Positions 1 through 6,002 of a DNA stretch of 41,266 nucleotides are shown here, piece by piece (position 1 is the stretch's first letter; each line of letters begins with the position of its first letter). Position numbers and translations under genes: made by a program. The DNA comes from Pseudomonadota bacterium (lineage in GTDB: Bacteria; Myxococcota_A; UBA9042; GCA-2863065): assembly GCA_005776585.1 (NCBI GenBank), contig SXOX01000062.1, positions 1 to 41,266 of the forward strand. The letters are read 5' to 3'. The notes under the pieces were generated by a model. It was given only the letters and a program-made list of their open reading frames with translations, was not told where the DNA came from and ran no database searches.

Positions 1-32
1 CAAAGCCAAGCTGTGGGATACAGGCTGTCATC

Positions 33-96
33 GGCGTTCCGGGGCTCCAAGTGCTGGGATTTTTCTTTCAACACAAGCACTTTACCCCGAAACGCC
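33..96. repeat. Long imperfect hairpin downstream of the ATPase gene
   Basis: The outer arms GGCGTTCCGGGG (33-44) and CCCCGAAACGCC (85-96) pair at 11 of 12 positions; read on the minus strand the mismatch becomes a G-U pair. After a small bulge, inner arms AAGTGCT (49-55) and AGCACTT (76-82) pair perfectly around a 20-base T-rich loop. It lies just past the stop of the minus-strand ATPase gene, so it could end or stabilise that transcript, although no T-run follows the stem. It is not an attC site, because the RYYYAAC/GTTRRRY core sites are absent. It may continue a structured boundary beyond the window. Confidence 0.5.
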
Positions 97-130
97 TCTC
101 ACCAAAAGTACCTTTCGTGAATTATCCGGG

Positions 131-1495
131 CTAGCCCGCATCGTTCATCACGGGCGCGACCAGGTCCCACGGTTCACTCAGGAACCAGCGCCAGCCAGGC
201 ACGATCGGGATCCGACCGGTCGCGGCATCGATGCTCCCCTCCTCGGACAGCGTGACGATCACGGCCCGCGGCGCGATCGCGTCCCGACCGGCGCGCTCAC
301 GCAACGCCGCAACGAGCGCGGGTACCTCTCGCTCGCGCGTCTCGGGGGCCGTCGGGTCGGCGCAGACCTGGACCAGTACCTGGGGAAGATCCCCTCGCAG
401 CGGATGCTCGACGACGAAGTCGACCTCCAGCCCTGCGGCCGTCCGGACATACCGCGCTTCGAGGCCCATCCGGCGGAAGCCGACGGACACCATGTTCTCC
501 AGGAGATGCCCCCAGGCGGGCTCGCGGCGACGCGCGCAGGCGGTCGAGAGCCCGGCGTCCGCGAGATACACCTTGCGCGGATTGACGGCGCGAACGCGCT
601 CGGAGTCGGTGTCGATCGGGATGAGGTGACAGAAGAACGCGTCCTCGAGGTGGCTCAGGTATTCGTGGACGGTGCCCTTGGCGATCGCGTGGCCCTGAGA
701 CCGAAGGTCGTTGTAGATCCGGTGAACACTGAGAAGGCTGCCCGGGTTGTTGAGCACGTGACGGACGAGCTGACGCAATGCGGCAACCGACGGCACACGG
801 TGACGTTCCACGACGTCCCGCAAGATGACCACGTCGACATATTCCTGCAGGACGCGGACCCGAAGCCCCTCATCCAGGCCCTGGACCTCCGGAAATCCGC
901 CCGCGACGACCCAGTCCCGGAAGCGCCGCTCCAGCTCCGAACGATGACGCGCTCCCGGCCGACGCGCACCGGGAAGGTCGACCCCGGCGTGGGTGAGCGA
1001 CTCGCCGAAGCTGAAGGGCCAGATTTCCGTCGCGAGCACACGGCCGCGGAGCTCGGTGGCGATCTCCCGGGACAGGAGGCGTGCGGACGAGCCTGTGATG
1101 CACAGGTGCGCGTCGAGCGTGTCCAGCAGGCGCCGCACGAAGCGTTCCCAGCCAGGAACACGCTGGATCTCATCGAAGAAGAATGCGCACGGACGCTCTC
1201 GCAGCGTCGGATCGCGTCGATAGTAGACATCGGGGATCCGCTGCAGGTCCTCCGTCTGGAACGGGAGGAGACGCTCGTCCTCGAAGTTCAGGTAGAGGAG
1301 CTGCTCCTTGGCCCACCCGCCTGCGATTCGGTCGGCCATGACCTGATGCAAGAGCGAGGTCTTGCCCGTCCGGCGCATGCCAATGACGGAGTCGATCTTG
1401 TTCGCCACCCAGGGAAGTGCTGTGTCCCTGCGCGTCAGTGTTCGGAGCGGGCGCTCGTGGAAGTCGGCGATGAGCTGGTCGATGACCTGGTCCAC
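131..1495 (-). CDS. DUF4143-type ATP-binding protein (AAA_14)
   Basis: P-loop ATPase of the AAA_14/DUF4143 family, a group of unknown cellular role that is often found in accessory DNA. Visible are Walker A GMRRTGKT (about residues 39-46), Walker B FFFDEIQ (about 103-109), and a C-terminal half with the GLEVDFVV signature of the DUF4143 nuclease-like fold. I chose the GTG at 1495 (about 454 residues) because homologues usually begin just before the equivalent of QLIADFHERPLRTL; the reading frame stays open to a TTG at 1570, but that adds about 25 residues that read through an inverted repeat and has no ribosome binding site. The gene is transcribed away from the ubiquitin-like gene at 1670. 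Base composition around it, mainly left of 130 and at 1500-1560, looks more AT-rich than the neighbours, which fits acquisition. The start is uncertain. Confidence 0.85.
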   Translation of the reverse strand: MDQVIDQLIADFHERPLRTLTRRDTALPWVANKIDSVIGMRRTGKTSLLHQVMADRIAGGWAKEQLLYLNFEDERLLPFQTEDLQRIPDVYYRRDPTLRERPCAFFFDEIQRVPGWERFVRRLLDTLDAHLCITGSSARLLSREIATELRGRVLATEIWPFSFGESLTHAGVDLPGARRPGARHRSELERRFRDWVVAGGFPEVQGLDEGLRVRVLQEYVDVVILRDVVERHRVPSVAALRQLVRHVLNNPGSLLSVHRIYNDLRSQGHAIAKGTVHEYLSHLEDAFFCHLIPIDTDSERVRAVNPRKVYLADAGLSTACARRREPAWGHLLENMVSVGFRRMGLEARYVRTAAGLEVDFVVEHPLRGDLPQVLVQVCADPTAPETREREVPALVAALRERAGRDAIAPRAVIVTLSEEGSIDAATGRIPIVPGWRWFLSEPWDLVAPVMNDAG

Positions 1496-1512
1496 AGGGC
1501 AACAGTAGTCTT

Positions 1513-1550
1513 CAACGGAGGAAAGAACAAAGCAAAAGCTTCCTCCGTTG
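1513..1550. promoter_or_regulatory. Perfect 9-bp inverted repeat ahead of the ATPase gene
   Basis: CAACGGAGG (1513-1521) and CCTCCGTTG (1542-1550) are perfectly complementary around a 20-base AT-rich loop. The element lies just upstream of the preferred GTG start of the ATPase gene, so it would sit in that gene's 5' leader or promoter. It could be an operator or an RNA hairpin that hides a GGAGG sequence. No function is proven. Confidence 0.4.
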
Positions 1551-1578
1551 GAGGACGCTTCCAGAGGCAAGGGCGATA

Positions 1579-1613
1579 CGGGGCCCTGGCGAAGCCACGA
1601 CTTGCCAGCCCCG
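1579..1613. promoter_or_regulatory. Hairpin in the divergent intergenic region
   Basis: CGGGG (1579-1583), CTGGC (1586-1590) and AAG (1592-1594) pair with CTT, GCCAG and CCCCG (1601-1613), with two small bulges and a 6-base loop. It lies between the divergently transcribed ATPase and ubiquitin-like genes. The right arm contains TTGCCA (1602-1607), a possible -35 box for the plus-strand operon, with only a poor GATCAC 17 bases further on. It is a candidate operator. Confidence 0.3.
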
Positions 1614-1669
1614 CTCAGTCATGCGATCACCCCGTCGACTCCGGCTCGCGCCAAGGGACACCGACCCCA

Positions 1670-1948
1670 GTGATTCGCGTTCACCTGACTCGGCACCTCT
1701 TCAGCTTCTTCCCGCAGCTCGACGGCCGCGTCCTCGAGGTCCAGGCGGAGACGGCGGCAGGCGTGGTCGAGGCGCTGGAGGCGCTCGCCCCGGGGATTCG
1801 GTTCTACCTCTGCGACGAGCTCGGCCGGCTACGGACCCACGTCAACCTGTTCATCGGCACGCGGATGCTCAAGGACCGCCGCGCGCTGACCGACCCCGTC
1901 GCGCCGGGCGACGCGGTCCACATCCTTCAAGCACTCAGCGGAGGCTAG
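1670..1948 (+). CDS. MoaD/ThiS-family ubiquitin-like small protein
   Basis: This 92-residue protein has a beta-grasp pattern: an initial IRVHLTRHLFSFFPQ strand, a helix around VVEALEALAPGI, a VNLFIGTRM strand, and DPVAPGDAVHILQALSGG at the end. The C-terminal Gly-Gly is the tail that E1-like enzymes adenylate in MoaD, ThiS and small archaeal modifiers. The GTG start is preceded by AAGGGA at about 11 bases. The frame is open far upstream, but that part is antisense to the ATPase gene and does not look like protein. The stop lies three bases before the propeller gene, so the two are cotranscribed. No MoaE, MoeB or ThiF partner is in the window. Possible roles are a sulfur carrier or a protein modifier; which one cannot be told from sequence. 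Confidence 0.8.
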   Translation: MIRVHLTRHLFSFFPQLDGRVLEVQAETAAGVVEALEALAPGIRFYLCDELGRLRTHVNLFIGTRMLKDRRALTDPVAPGDAVHILQALSGG

Positions 1949-1951
1949 CGC

Positions 1952-3127
1952 ATGGCATCACGGCTACTACTCGGGACCCGCAAGGGGACCTTCATCGTCG
2001 AGCGTGTCGGTGGCACGTGGCGGCCGCGCCTGTCGGGGCACGGCGGCGCGGGCTCCAACTACGTCGCCAAGGACCCCTACACCGGGCGGCTGTGGGCGCT
2101 GCTCGGGCATGGCCACTGGGGCGCGAAGCTCTCGCACTCCGACGACGACGGCGCGACCTGGGTCGACGCGACCGCACAGATCGCCTACCCCGCCGGGGCT
2201 CGCTACATCGCGCAGGACATGTACGAGGACGCCACGAGCGACTTCGGCGTCGGCTGGCGCATCTCGACGAAGGCCGCGACCCTCGCCAAGCTGTGGGTCA
2301 TCGCGTTCGGTCCCGGCGGCAGCGTGTATGTCGGCACGATCCCGGGCGGCCTGTTCATCAGCCGCGACGGCGGCGGCTCCTTCGCGCTCAACCGCGCGCT
2401 GTGGGACCACGAGTCGCGCGGCGGGGATCTCTCCGCGGGCGACGCCAATGCGGAGACCAAGTGGTTTGGCACGCCAGCGTCCGAGGGCGGCGACTTCGCG
2501 CCAGGGATTCACTCCATCGCGGTCGACCCGCGCGATCCCAACCGTGTGCTCCTCGCCGTCTCGACCGCCGGCGTCATCGAGACGACCGACGGAGGTGCCT
2601 CGTGGCGCAGCCGCAACAAGGGCATGGTGCTCGACCACACCCCGGAGCCCGAGGCCGAGTGGGGTCACGACACACACGCCATCGACCTGTGCGCGGGCGC
2701 TCCGGACCACGTCTGGCAGCAGAATCACAATGGTGTCTATTACAGCGCCGACGGCGCCGCGACGTGGCGCAAGGTGAGCGCGCCGACCTCCGGCGTGCAC
2801 TTCGGCTTCCCCGTCGCGGCGGATGGGCACGACGGCCGCACCGCGTGGCTGCTGCCGGGACACAGCGACCAGAAGCGCATGGCCATCGACGGCGGCCTCT
2901 TCGTCGCGCGCACCGAGGATGGTGGCGACAACTGGACCCCGCTCCGCGCCGGCTTGCCGCAGGAGCACGCCTACGACGTGGTCTATCGGCACGCGCTCGC
3001 GCAGCAGGATGGTGTGGTCGCCTTCGGGAGCACGACGGGCAATTTGTATGTGAGCGAGGACCGCGGCGACCACTGGACGGCCGTCGCGCACAATCTGCCG
3101 CCCATCTATTCCGTCCGGTTCGGCTGA
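1952..3127 (+). CDS. BNR/Asp-box beta-propeller protein (exo-sialidase-like)
   Basis: 391-residue protein with six Asp-box motifs of the form SxDxGxxW: SDDDGATW, SRDGGGSF, TTDGGASW, SADGAATW, TEDGGDNW and SEDRGDHW. These mark the turns of a six-bladed propeller of the sialidase/VPS10 type. There is no signal peptide, so it is probably cytoplasmic. I do not see a convincing Arg triad or FRIP motif of true sialidases, so glycosidase activity is doubtful and the automatic label exo-alpha-sialidase should be read as a fold name. A GGAGG lies about 8 bases before the ATG, overlapping the end of the ubiquitin-like gene. The tight pairing with that gene suggests a shared, unknown function. Confidence 0.85.
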   Translation: MASRLLLGTRKGTFIVERVGGTWRPRLSGHGGAGSNYVAKDPYTGRLWALLGHGHWGAKLSHSDDDGATWVDATAQIAYPAGARYIAQDMYEDATSDFGVGWRISTKAATLAKLWVIAFGPGGSVYVGTIPGGLFISRDGGGSFALNRALWDHESRGGDLSAGDANAETKWFGTPASEGGDFAPGIHSIAVDPRDPNRVLLAVSTAGVIETTDGGASWRSRNKGMVLDHTPEPEAEWGHDTHAIDLCAGAPDHVWQQNHNGVYYSADGAATWRKVSAPTSGVHFGFPVAADGHDGRTAWLLPGHSDQKRMAIDGGLFVARTEDGGDNWTPLRAGLPQEHAYDVVYRHALAQQDGVVAFGSTTGNLYVSEDRGDHWTAVAHNLPPIYSVRFG

Positions 3128-3141
3128 GCGACCCCCTCAGC
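3123..3141. terminator. Hairpin containing both convergent stop codons
   Basis: GCTGAG (3123-3128) and CTCAGC (3136-3141) form a 6-bp stem with a 7-base loop. The plus-strand stop TGA (3125-3127) lies in one arm and the minus-strand stop of gpsA (3137-3139) in the other. A bidirectional terminator is plausible, although there is no T-run. Confidence 0.35.
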
Positions 3142-4159
3142 GCGCGGCGATGGGCTGGTCGACCTCGTACATGGCCTCGACCGCCATCACCTCGCCGAGC
3201 ACGGCCTCAGGGTGTCGACCCTCGTGGGCCAGGCCGTAGACGGCGCGGGTGATATGTGCCGGCAGTTCGAGCTTGCGGGTCAGCTCGTGCACCACGGCGG
3301 TGGTGCTGACGCCCTCGGCCACCTGACGCATCTCAGCGCGGATCTGGTCCATGCTCTGCCCTCGCGCGAGCCGCACGCCGACCTGATGGTTGCGCGAGAG
3401 CGGCGAGGCGCAGGTGACCATCAGGTCGCCGACGCCGGCGAGGCCCGCAAACGTCATCGGGTCGGCCCCGAGGCGCACACCGATACGGCGCATCTCGGCG
3501 AGGCCGCGCGTCACGAGCAGCGACAGCGTGTTGTCGCCAAAGCCCAGGCCCGCCGAGGCCCCGGCAGCGATGGCCACGATGTTCTTCATCGCGCCGGCGA
3601 GCTCGACGCCCAGCACGTCGTGGTTGCCGTAGACCCTGAAACGGCGGCCCATGAGCACGCGGGTCGCGCGCGCGACGACCTCTTCGTAGCGCGAGGCGAC
3701 AACCGTGGCCGCCGGATCGCCGCGCATGACCTCGGCCGCGAGGTTGGGCCCGCTCATGGCGCCGACGCGCAGGCAGCAGGTCTCCTCGCGCAGCACCTCG
3801 GTCATCCGCTTCGCCGAGCCGCTCTCGAGGCCCTTGGAGCACGAGACGAGGAGGTGGTCGGGATGCAGGAACGCCGAGAGCTCCGAAACGACGGCGCGCA
3901 GGACCTTGGTGGGCACGACCACGAAGATGAGCTGACAGCGCGTGGCGACCTCGTGGAGCTCGGTGGTGGTCTCGATGCCCTCGGCGAGCGTGTGCTCGGG
4001 CAGATAGCGTGGGTTGACCCGTTGGCGAGCGACGGCGTCGAGCACCTCGCGGTCGCGCCCCCACAGCAGCGTCGGGTGGCCGTTCGACCGAATGACGTGG
4101 GCGACTGCCGTGCCCCACGAGCCGCTGCCGAGGATGCCGATGCTGGGATGAGTGGGCAT
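3137..4159 (-). CDS. gpsA: NAD(P)-dependent glycerol-3-phosphate dehydrogenase
   Basis: Reduces dihydroxyacetone phosphate to sn-glycerol 3-phosphate, the backbone of phospholipids; cytoplasmic. About 340 residues, the usual family length. Motifs: the N-terminal Rossmann loop GILGSGSWGTAVA, the SCSKGLE segment, AMSGPNLAAEV, AGAMKNIVAIAAG with the catalytic lysine, and GVGDLMVTCASPLSRNHQVG. The start is the ATG directly before PTHPSIGILGSG; a further 20 residues are open upstream but run into the control region of the divergent antitoxin gene. No strong ribosome binding site is seen. It is a single housekeeping gene, convergent with the propeller gene. Confidence 0.95.
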   Translation of the reverse strand: MPTHPSIGILGSGSWGTAVAHVIRSNGHPTLLWGRDREVLDAVARQRVNPRYLPEHTLAEGIETTTELHEVATRCQLIFVVVPTKVLRAVVSELSAFLHPDHLLVSCSKGLESGSAKRMTEVLREETCCLRVGAMSGPNLAAEVMRGDPAATVVASRYEEVVARATRVLMGRRFRVYGNHDVLGVELAGAMKNIVAIAAGASAGLGFGDNTLSLLVTRGLAEMRRIGVRLGADPMTFAGLAGVGDLMVTCASPLSRNHQVGVRLARGQSMDQIRAEMRQVAEGVSTTAVVHELTRKLELPAHITRAVYGLAHEGRHPEAVLGEVMAVEAMYEVDQPIAAR

Positions 4160-4213
4160 CGGCGCATGGTGACGGCGCGTGGGGCGGTTGTAAACACTGA
4201 GCTCGCGCGCGCG

Positions 4214-4242
4214 TTGCAAGGAGATGGTCCTTGTGTTAGCAA
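4214..4242 (+). promoter_or_regulatory. Candidate promoter with an operator-like dyad for the first toxin-antitoxin operon
   Basis: A -35 box TTGCAA (4214-4219) and a -10 box TAGCAA (4237-4242) are separated by exactly 17 bases. The spacer holds a perfect dyad CAAGGA-N5-TCCTTG (4217-4233), and CAAGGA recurs at 4240-4245. Transcription would begin close to the ATG at 4250, giving a nearly leaderless mRNA. Antitoxins of this kind usually repress their own promoter, and the dyad is a good candidate site. Confidence 0.4.
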
Positions 4243-4249
4243 GGATGCT

Positions 4250-4543
4250 ATGGCGAAGGTCACCAGCAAGCTCCAGCTGACGATTCCCAAGGCGCTCGCG
4301 ACTCAGTTCGGAATTCGACCAGGGGATGAGGTCACCTTCGAGGCCGCAGGTGACGTCATCCGCATCCGTCCAGGTCCGCTACCGGCCCGCGCGCGGCTCG
4401 ACCGGGAAACGCGTCTTCGGCTCTTGAGCGAAGCAGACGCTCGCTTTCTTGCCGCAGTGACGTCGCCGACCGACGAAATGATCGACCGAGGATGGACACG
4501 CGAAGACCTCTACGAAGAGAGGCTCCGTTGGCCGCGCTTTTAG
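4250..4543 (+). CDS. MazE/AbrB-family antitoxin
   Basis: 97-residue protein whose first 45 residues match the AbrB/SpoVT swapped-hairpin DNA-binding fold: KVTSKLQLTIPKALATQFGI followed by RPGDEVTFEAAGDVIRI. The charged C-terminal half (DRETRLRLLSEAD through the final WPRF) is probably the part that binds and blocks the toxin. The ATG at 4250 begins right at the AbrB domain. The gene overlaps the following PIN gene, the usual order of antitoxin then toxin. It is expected to repress its own operon together with the toxin. Confidence 0.85.
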   Translation: MAKVTSKLQLTIPKALATQFGIRPGDEVTFEAAGDVIRIRPGPLPARARLDRETRLRLLSEADARFLAAVTSPTDEMIDRGWTREDLYEERLRWPRF

Positions 4544-4962
4544 ACACGAATGTCCTCGTCTACAGACGCGACGCCGCAGCTCCGGCCAAGCAGCGCATTG
4601 CGTCCGCCCTCGTAGCGCGCGGAGTCGCAGACGGCTCCGTCAAGATCCCGCACCAGGCATTGGTCGAGTTCGTCGCCGCTGCGACTCGTGCGCGTCCGCC
4701 GCGCGCGCCGCTGCTGTCCATGTCGGAGGCCCGCGCCGAGGTCGAGCTCCTGCTGGCCACGACCGACGTCCTCTATCCGACCGAGCCGGTCGTGCGGACG
4801 GCGCTCATGGGCGTCTCGGCCTACGGGTTCTCCTGGTTCGACGCACATCTGTGGGCGTACGCGGAGTGTCACGGGCTGGACGTGCTCTACTCGGAGGACT
4901 TCCAGCACGGTCGGCTCTATGGCTCGGTGCGCGTCGTCGATCCATTTCGCGAGCCGTCGTGA
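4528..4962 (+). CDS. vapC: PIN-domain toxin (VapC family)
   Basis: About 144 residues. PIN nucleases cut RNA with a magnesium site built from four acidic residues. Visible candidates are Asp in LLDTNVLVY at the N-terminus, Glu in HQALVEFV, Asp in SWFDAHLWAYA and the acidic SEDF segment, so the site looks intact. I prefer the TTG at 4528 because it puts the LLDTN motif four residues in, as in the family, and has AGAGG five bases upstream. An ATG at 4492 is in frame and would add 12 residues and lengthen the overlap with the antitoxin from 16 to 52 bases. The AbrB-type antitoxin makes this a VapBC-like module. Confidence 0.85.
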   Translation: MAALLDTNVLVYRRDAAAPAKQRIASALVARGVADGSVKIPHQALVEFVAAATRARPPRAPLLSMSEARAEVELLLATTDVLYPTEPVVRTALMGVSAYGFSWFDAHLWAYAECHGLDVLYSEDFQHGRLYGSVRVVDPFREPS

Positions 4963-4975
4963 CGTCCGTCATGGC

Positions 4976-5998
4976 TCAACCTGCCGCCAAGCTGTAAGAC
5001 AGGTTCCGATTCAGCTGTCGGACAAGAAGGGGCCCCTCGTAGATGAGTGCCGTGTAGACCTGCACGGCCGTCGCGCCGGCGGCGAGGCGCTCGCGAACGT
5101 CGGCTGCGGTCGCAATGCCGCCCGCGGCGATGAGCGGCACTCGGCCCTGGGTCAGCGCCGAGACCGAGCGCAGTGTGGCCTGGGCGCGTTCCCGCAGCGG
5201 CGCACCCGAGAGACCGCCGGCCTCATTCACGAGCGTCTCCGGGCTCCGCAGGCCGTCGCGCGAGAGCGTCGTGTTGGCCACGACGAGCCCACGCGCGCCG
5301 CCGTCGAGCGCGGCCGTGACCGTGTCCCGCAGCGCGTCGGGGTCGAGATCGGGCGCGAGCTTCACGAATACGGGCGCGGTCGTGCGTGTGGCGACCGTCT
5401 CGACCAGCGCGCGCAACGCGACGGGCGCCTGGAGGTCGCGCAGCCCGGGCGTGTTCGGCGAGCTCACGTTGAGCACGAGATACGACGCGAGCCCGCCCAA
5501 CCGCTCCACGAGGGCCTGGTAGTCGTCGCGAGCGCGCTCGTTGGGCGTGTCCTTGTTCTTGCCCAGGTTGATCCCCACGGGGATGGGCGGCGGGCCGAGC
5601 GCCTCGAGGCGGCGCGCGATGATCTCCATGCCGTCGCTGTTGAAGCCGAAGCGGTTGATGACCGCCTGGTCCTCGGGCAGCCGAAAGAGCCGCGGGCGCG
5701 CGTTGCCGGGCTGCGGACGCGGCGTGACGGTCCCGACCTCGACGAAGCCGAATCCAAGCGCGGCCCACGCCGGGATGGCCTCGGCCTGTTTGTCGAGGCC
5801 CGCGGCCAGACCGACGGGGCCAGGCAGCCGGAGCCCGGCGAGATCGAGGGCCAGCCTCGGGTCAGGACGGCACCAGCGCGCAACGACCCCCCGTCCGAGC
5901 CGCCACCGGGCGAGCCGGCGCATCACGAAGAGGTGCGCGTCCTCGGCGTCGAGCCGAAAGAGCCACGGCCGCGCGATGGTGCGGTAGAGGGCCCCCAT
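4976..5998 (-). CDS. pyrD: Dihydroorotate dehydrogenase (quinone), class 2
   Basis: Oxidises dihydroorotate to orotate in pyrimidine synthesis, passing electrons to membrane quinone through FMN. 340 residues. The N-terminal LYRTIARPWLFRLDAEDAH helix is the membrane-association part of class 2 enzymes. FMN and substrate motifs: GLAAGLDKQ, FVEVGTVTPRPQPGN, INRFGFNSDG, LNVSSPNTPGLR (catalytic Ser in this loop), NTTLSRDG and LIAAGGI. It is the last gene of the operon and begins 4 bases after the transglutaminase gene. The partnership of a pyrimidine gene with a DUF58/MoxR group is probably incidental. Confidence 0.95.
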   Translation of the reverse strand: MGALYRTIARPWLFRLDAEDAHLFVMRRLARWRLGRGVVARWCRPDPRLALDLAGLRLPGPVGLAAGLDKQAEAIPAWAALGFGFVEVGTVTPRPQPGNARPRLFRLPEDQAVINRFGFNSDGMEIIARRLEALGPPPIPVGINLGKNKDTPNERARDDYQALVERLGGLASYLVLNVSSPNTPGLRDLQAPVALRALVETVATRTTAPVFVKLAPDLDPDALRDTVTAALDGGARGLVVANTTLSRDGLRSPETLVNEAGGLSGAPLRERAQATLRSVSALTQGRVPLIAAGGIATAADVRERLAAGATAVQVYTALIYEGPLLVRQLNRNLSYSLAAG

Positions 5999-6002
5999 GC
6001 GC

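Noticed and set aside
33..96. Integron attC site
   Set aside because: The length and folding are similar, but the required core sites (AAC first, GTT last) are absent and no cassette array follows.
1952..3127. True sialidase
   Set aside because: Asp-boxes show only the propeller fold; no FRIP motif or Arg triad was found and there is no signal peptide.
1621..3252. 543-codon plus-strand frame overlapping the ubiquitin-like and propeller genes
   Set aside because: Arg-rich frame-shifted reading of both genes; the other frame carries the six Asp-box motifs.
4160..4219. 20-residue N-terminal extension of gpsA
   Set aside because: It would overlap the divergent antitoxin promoter, and the Rossmann motif normally starts within the first ten residues.
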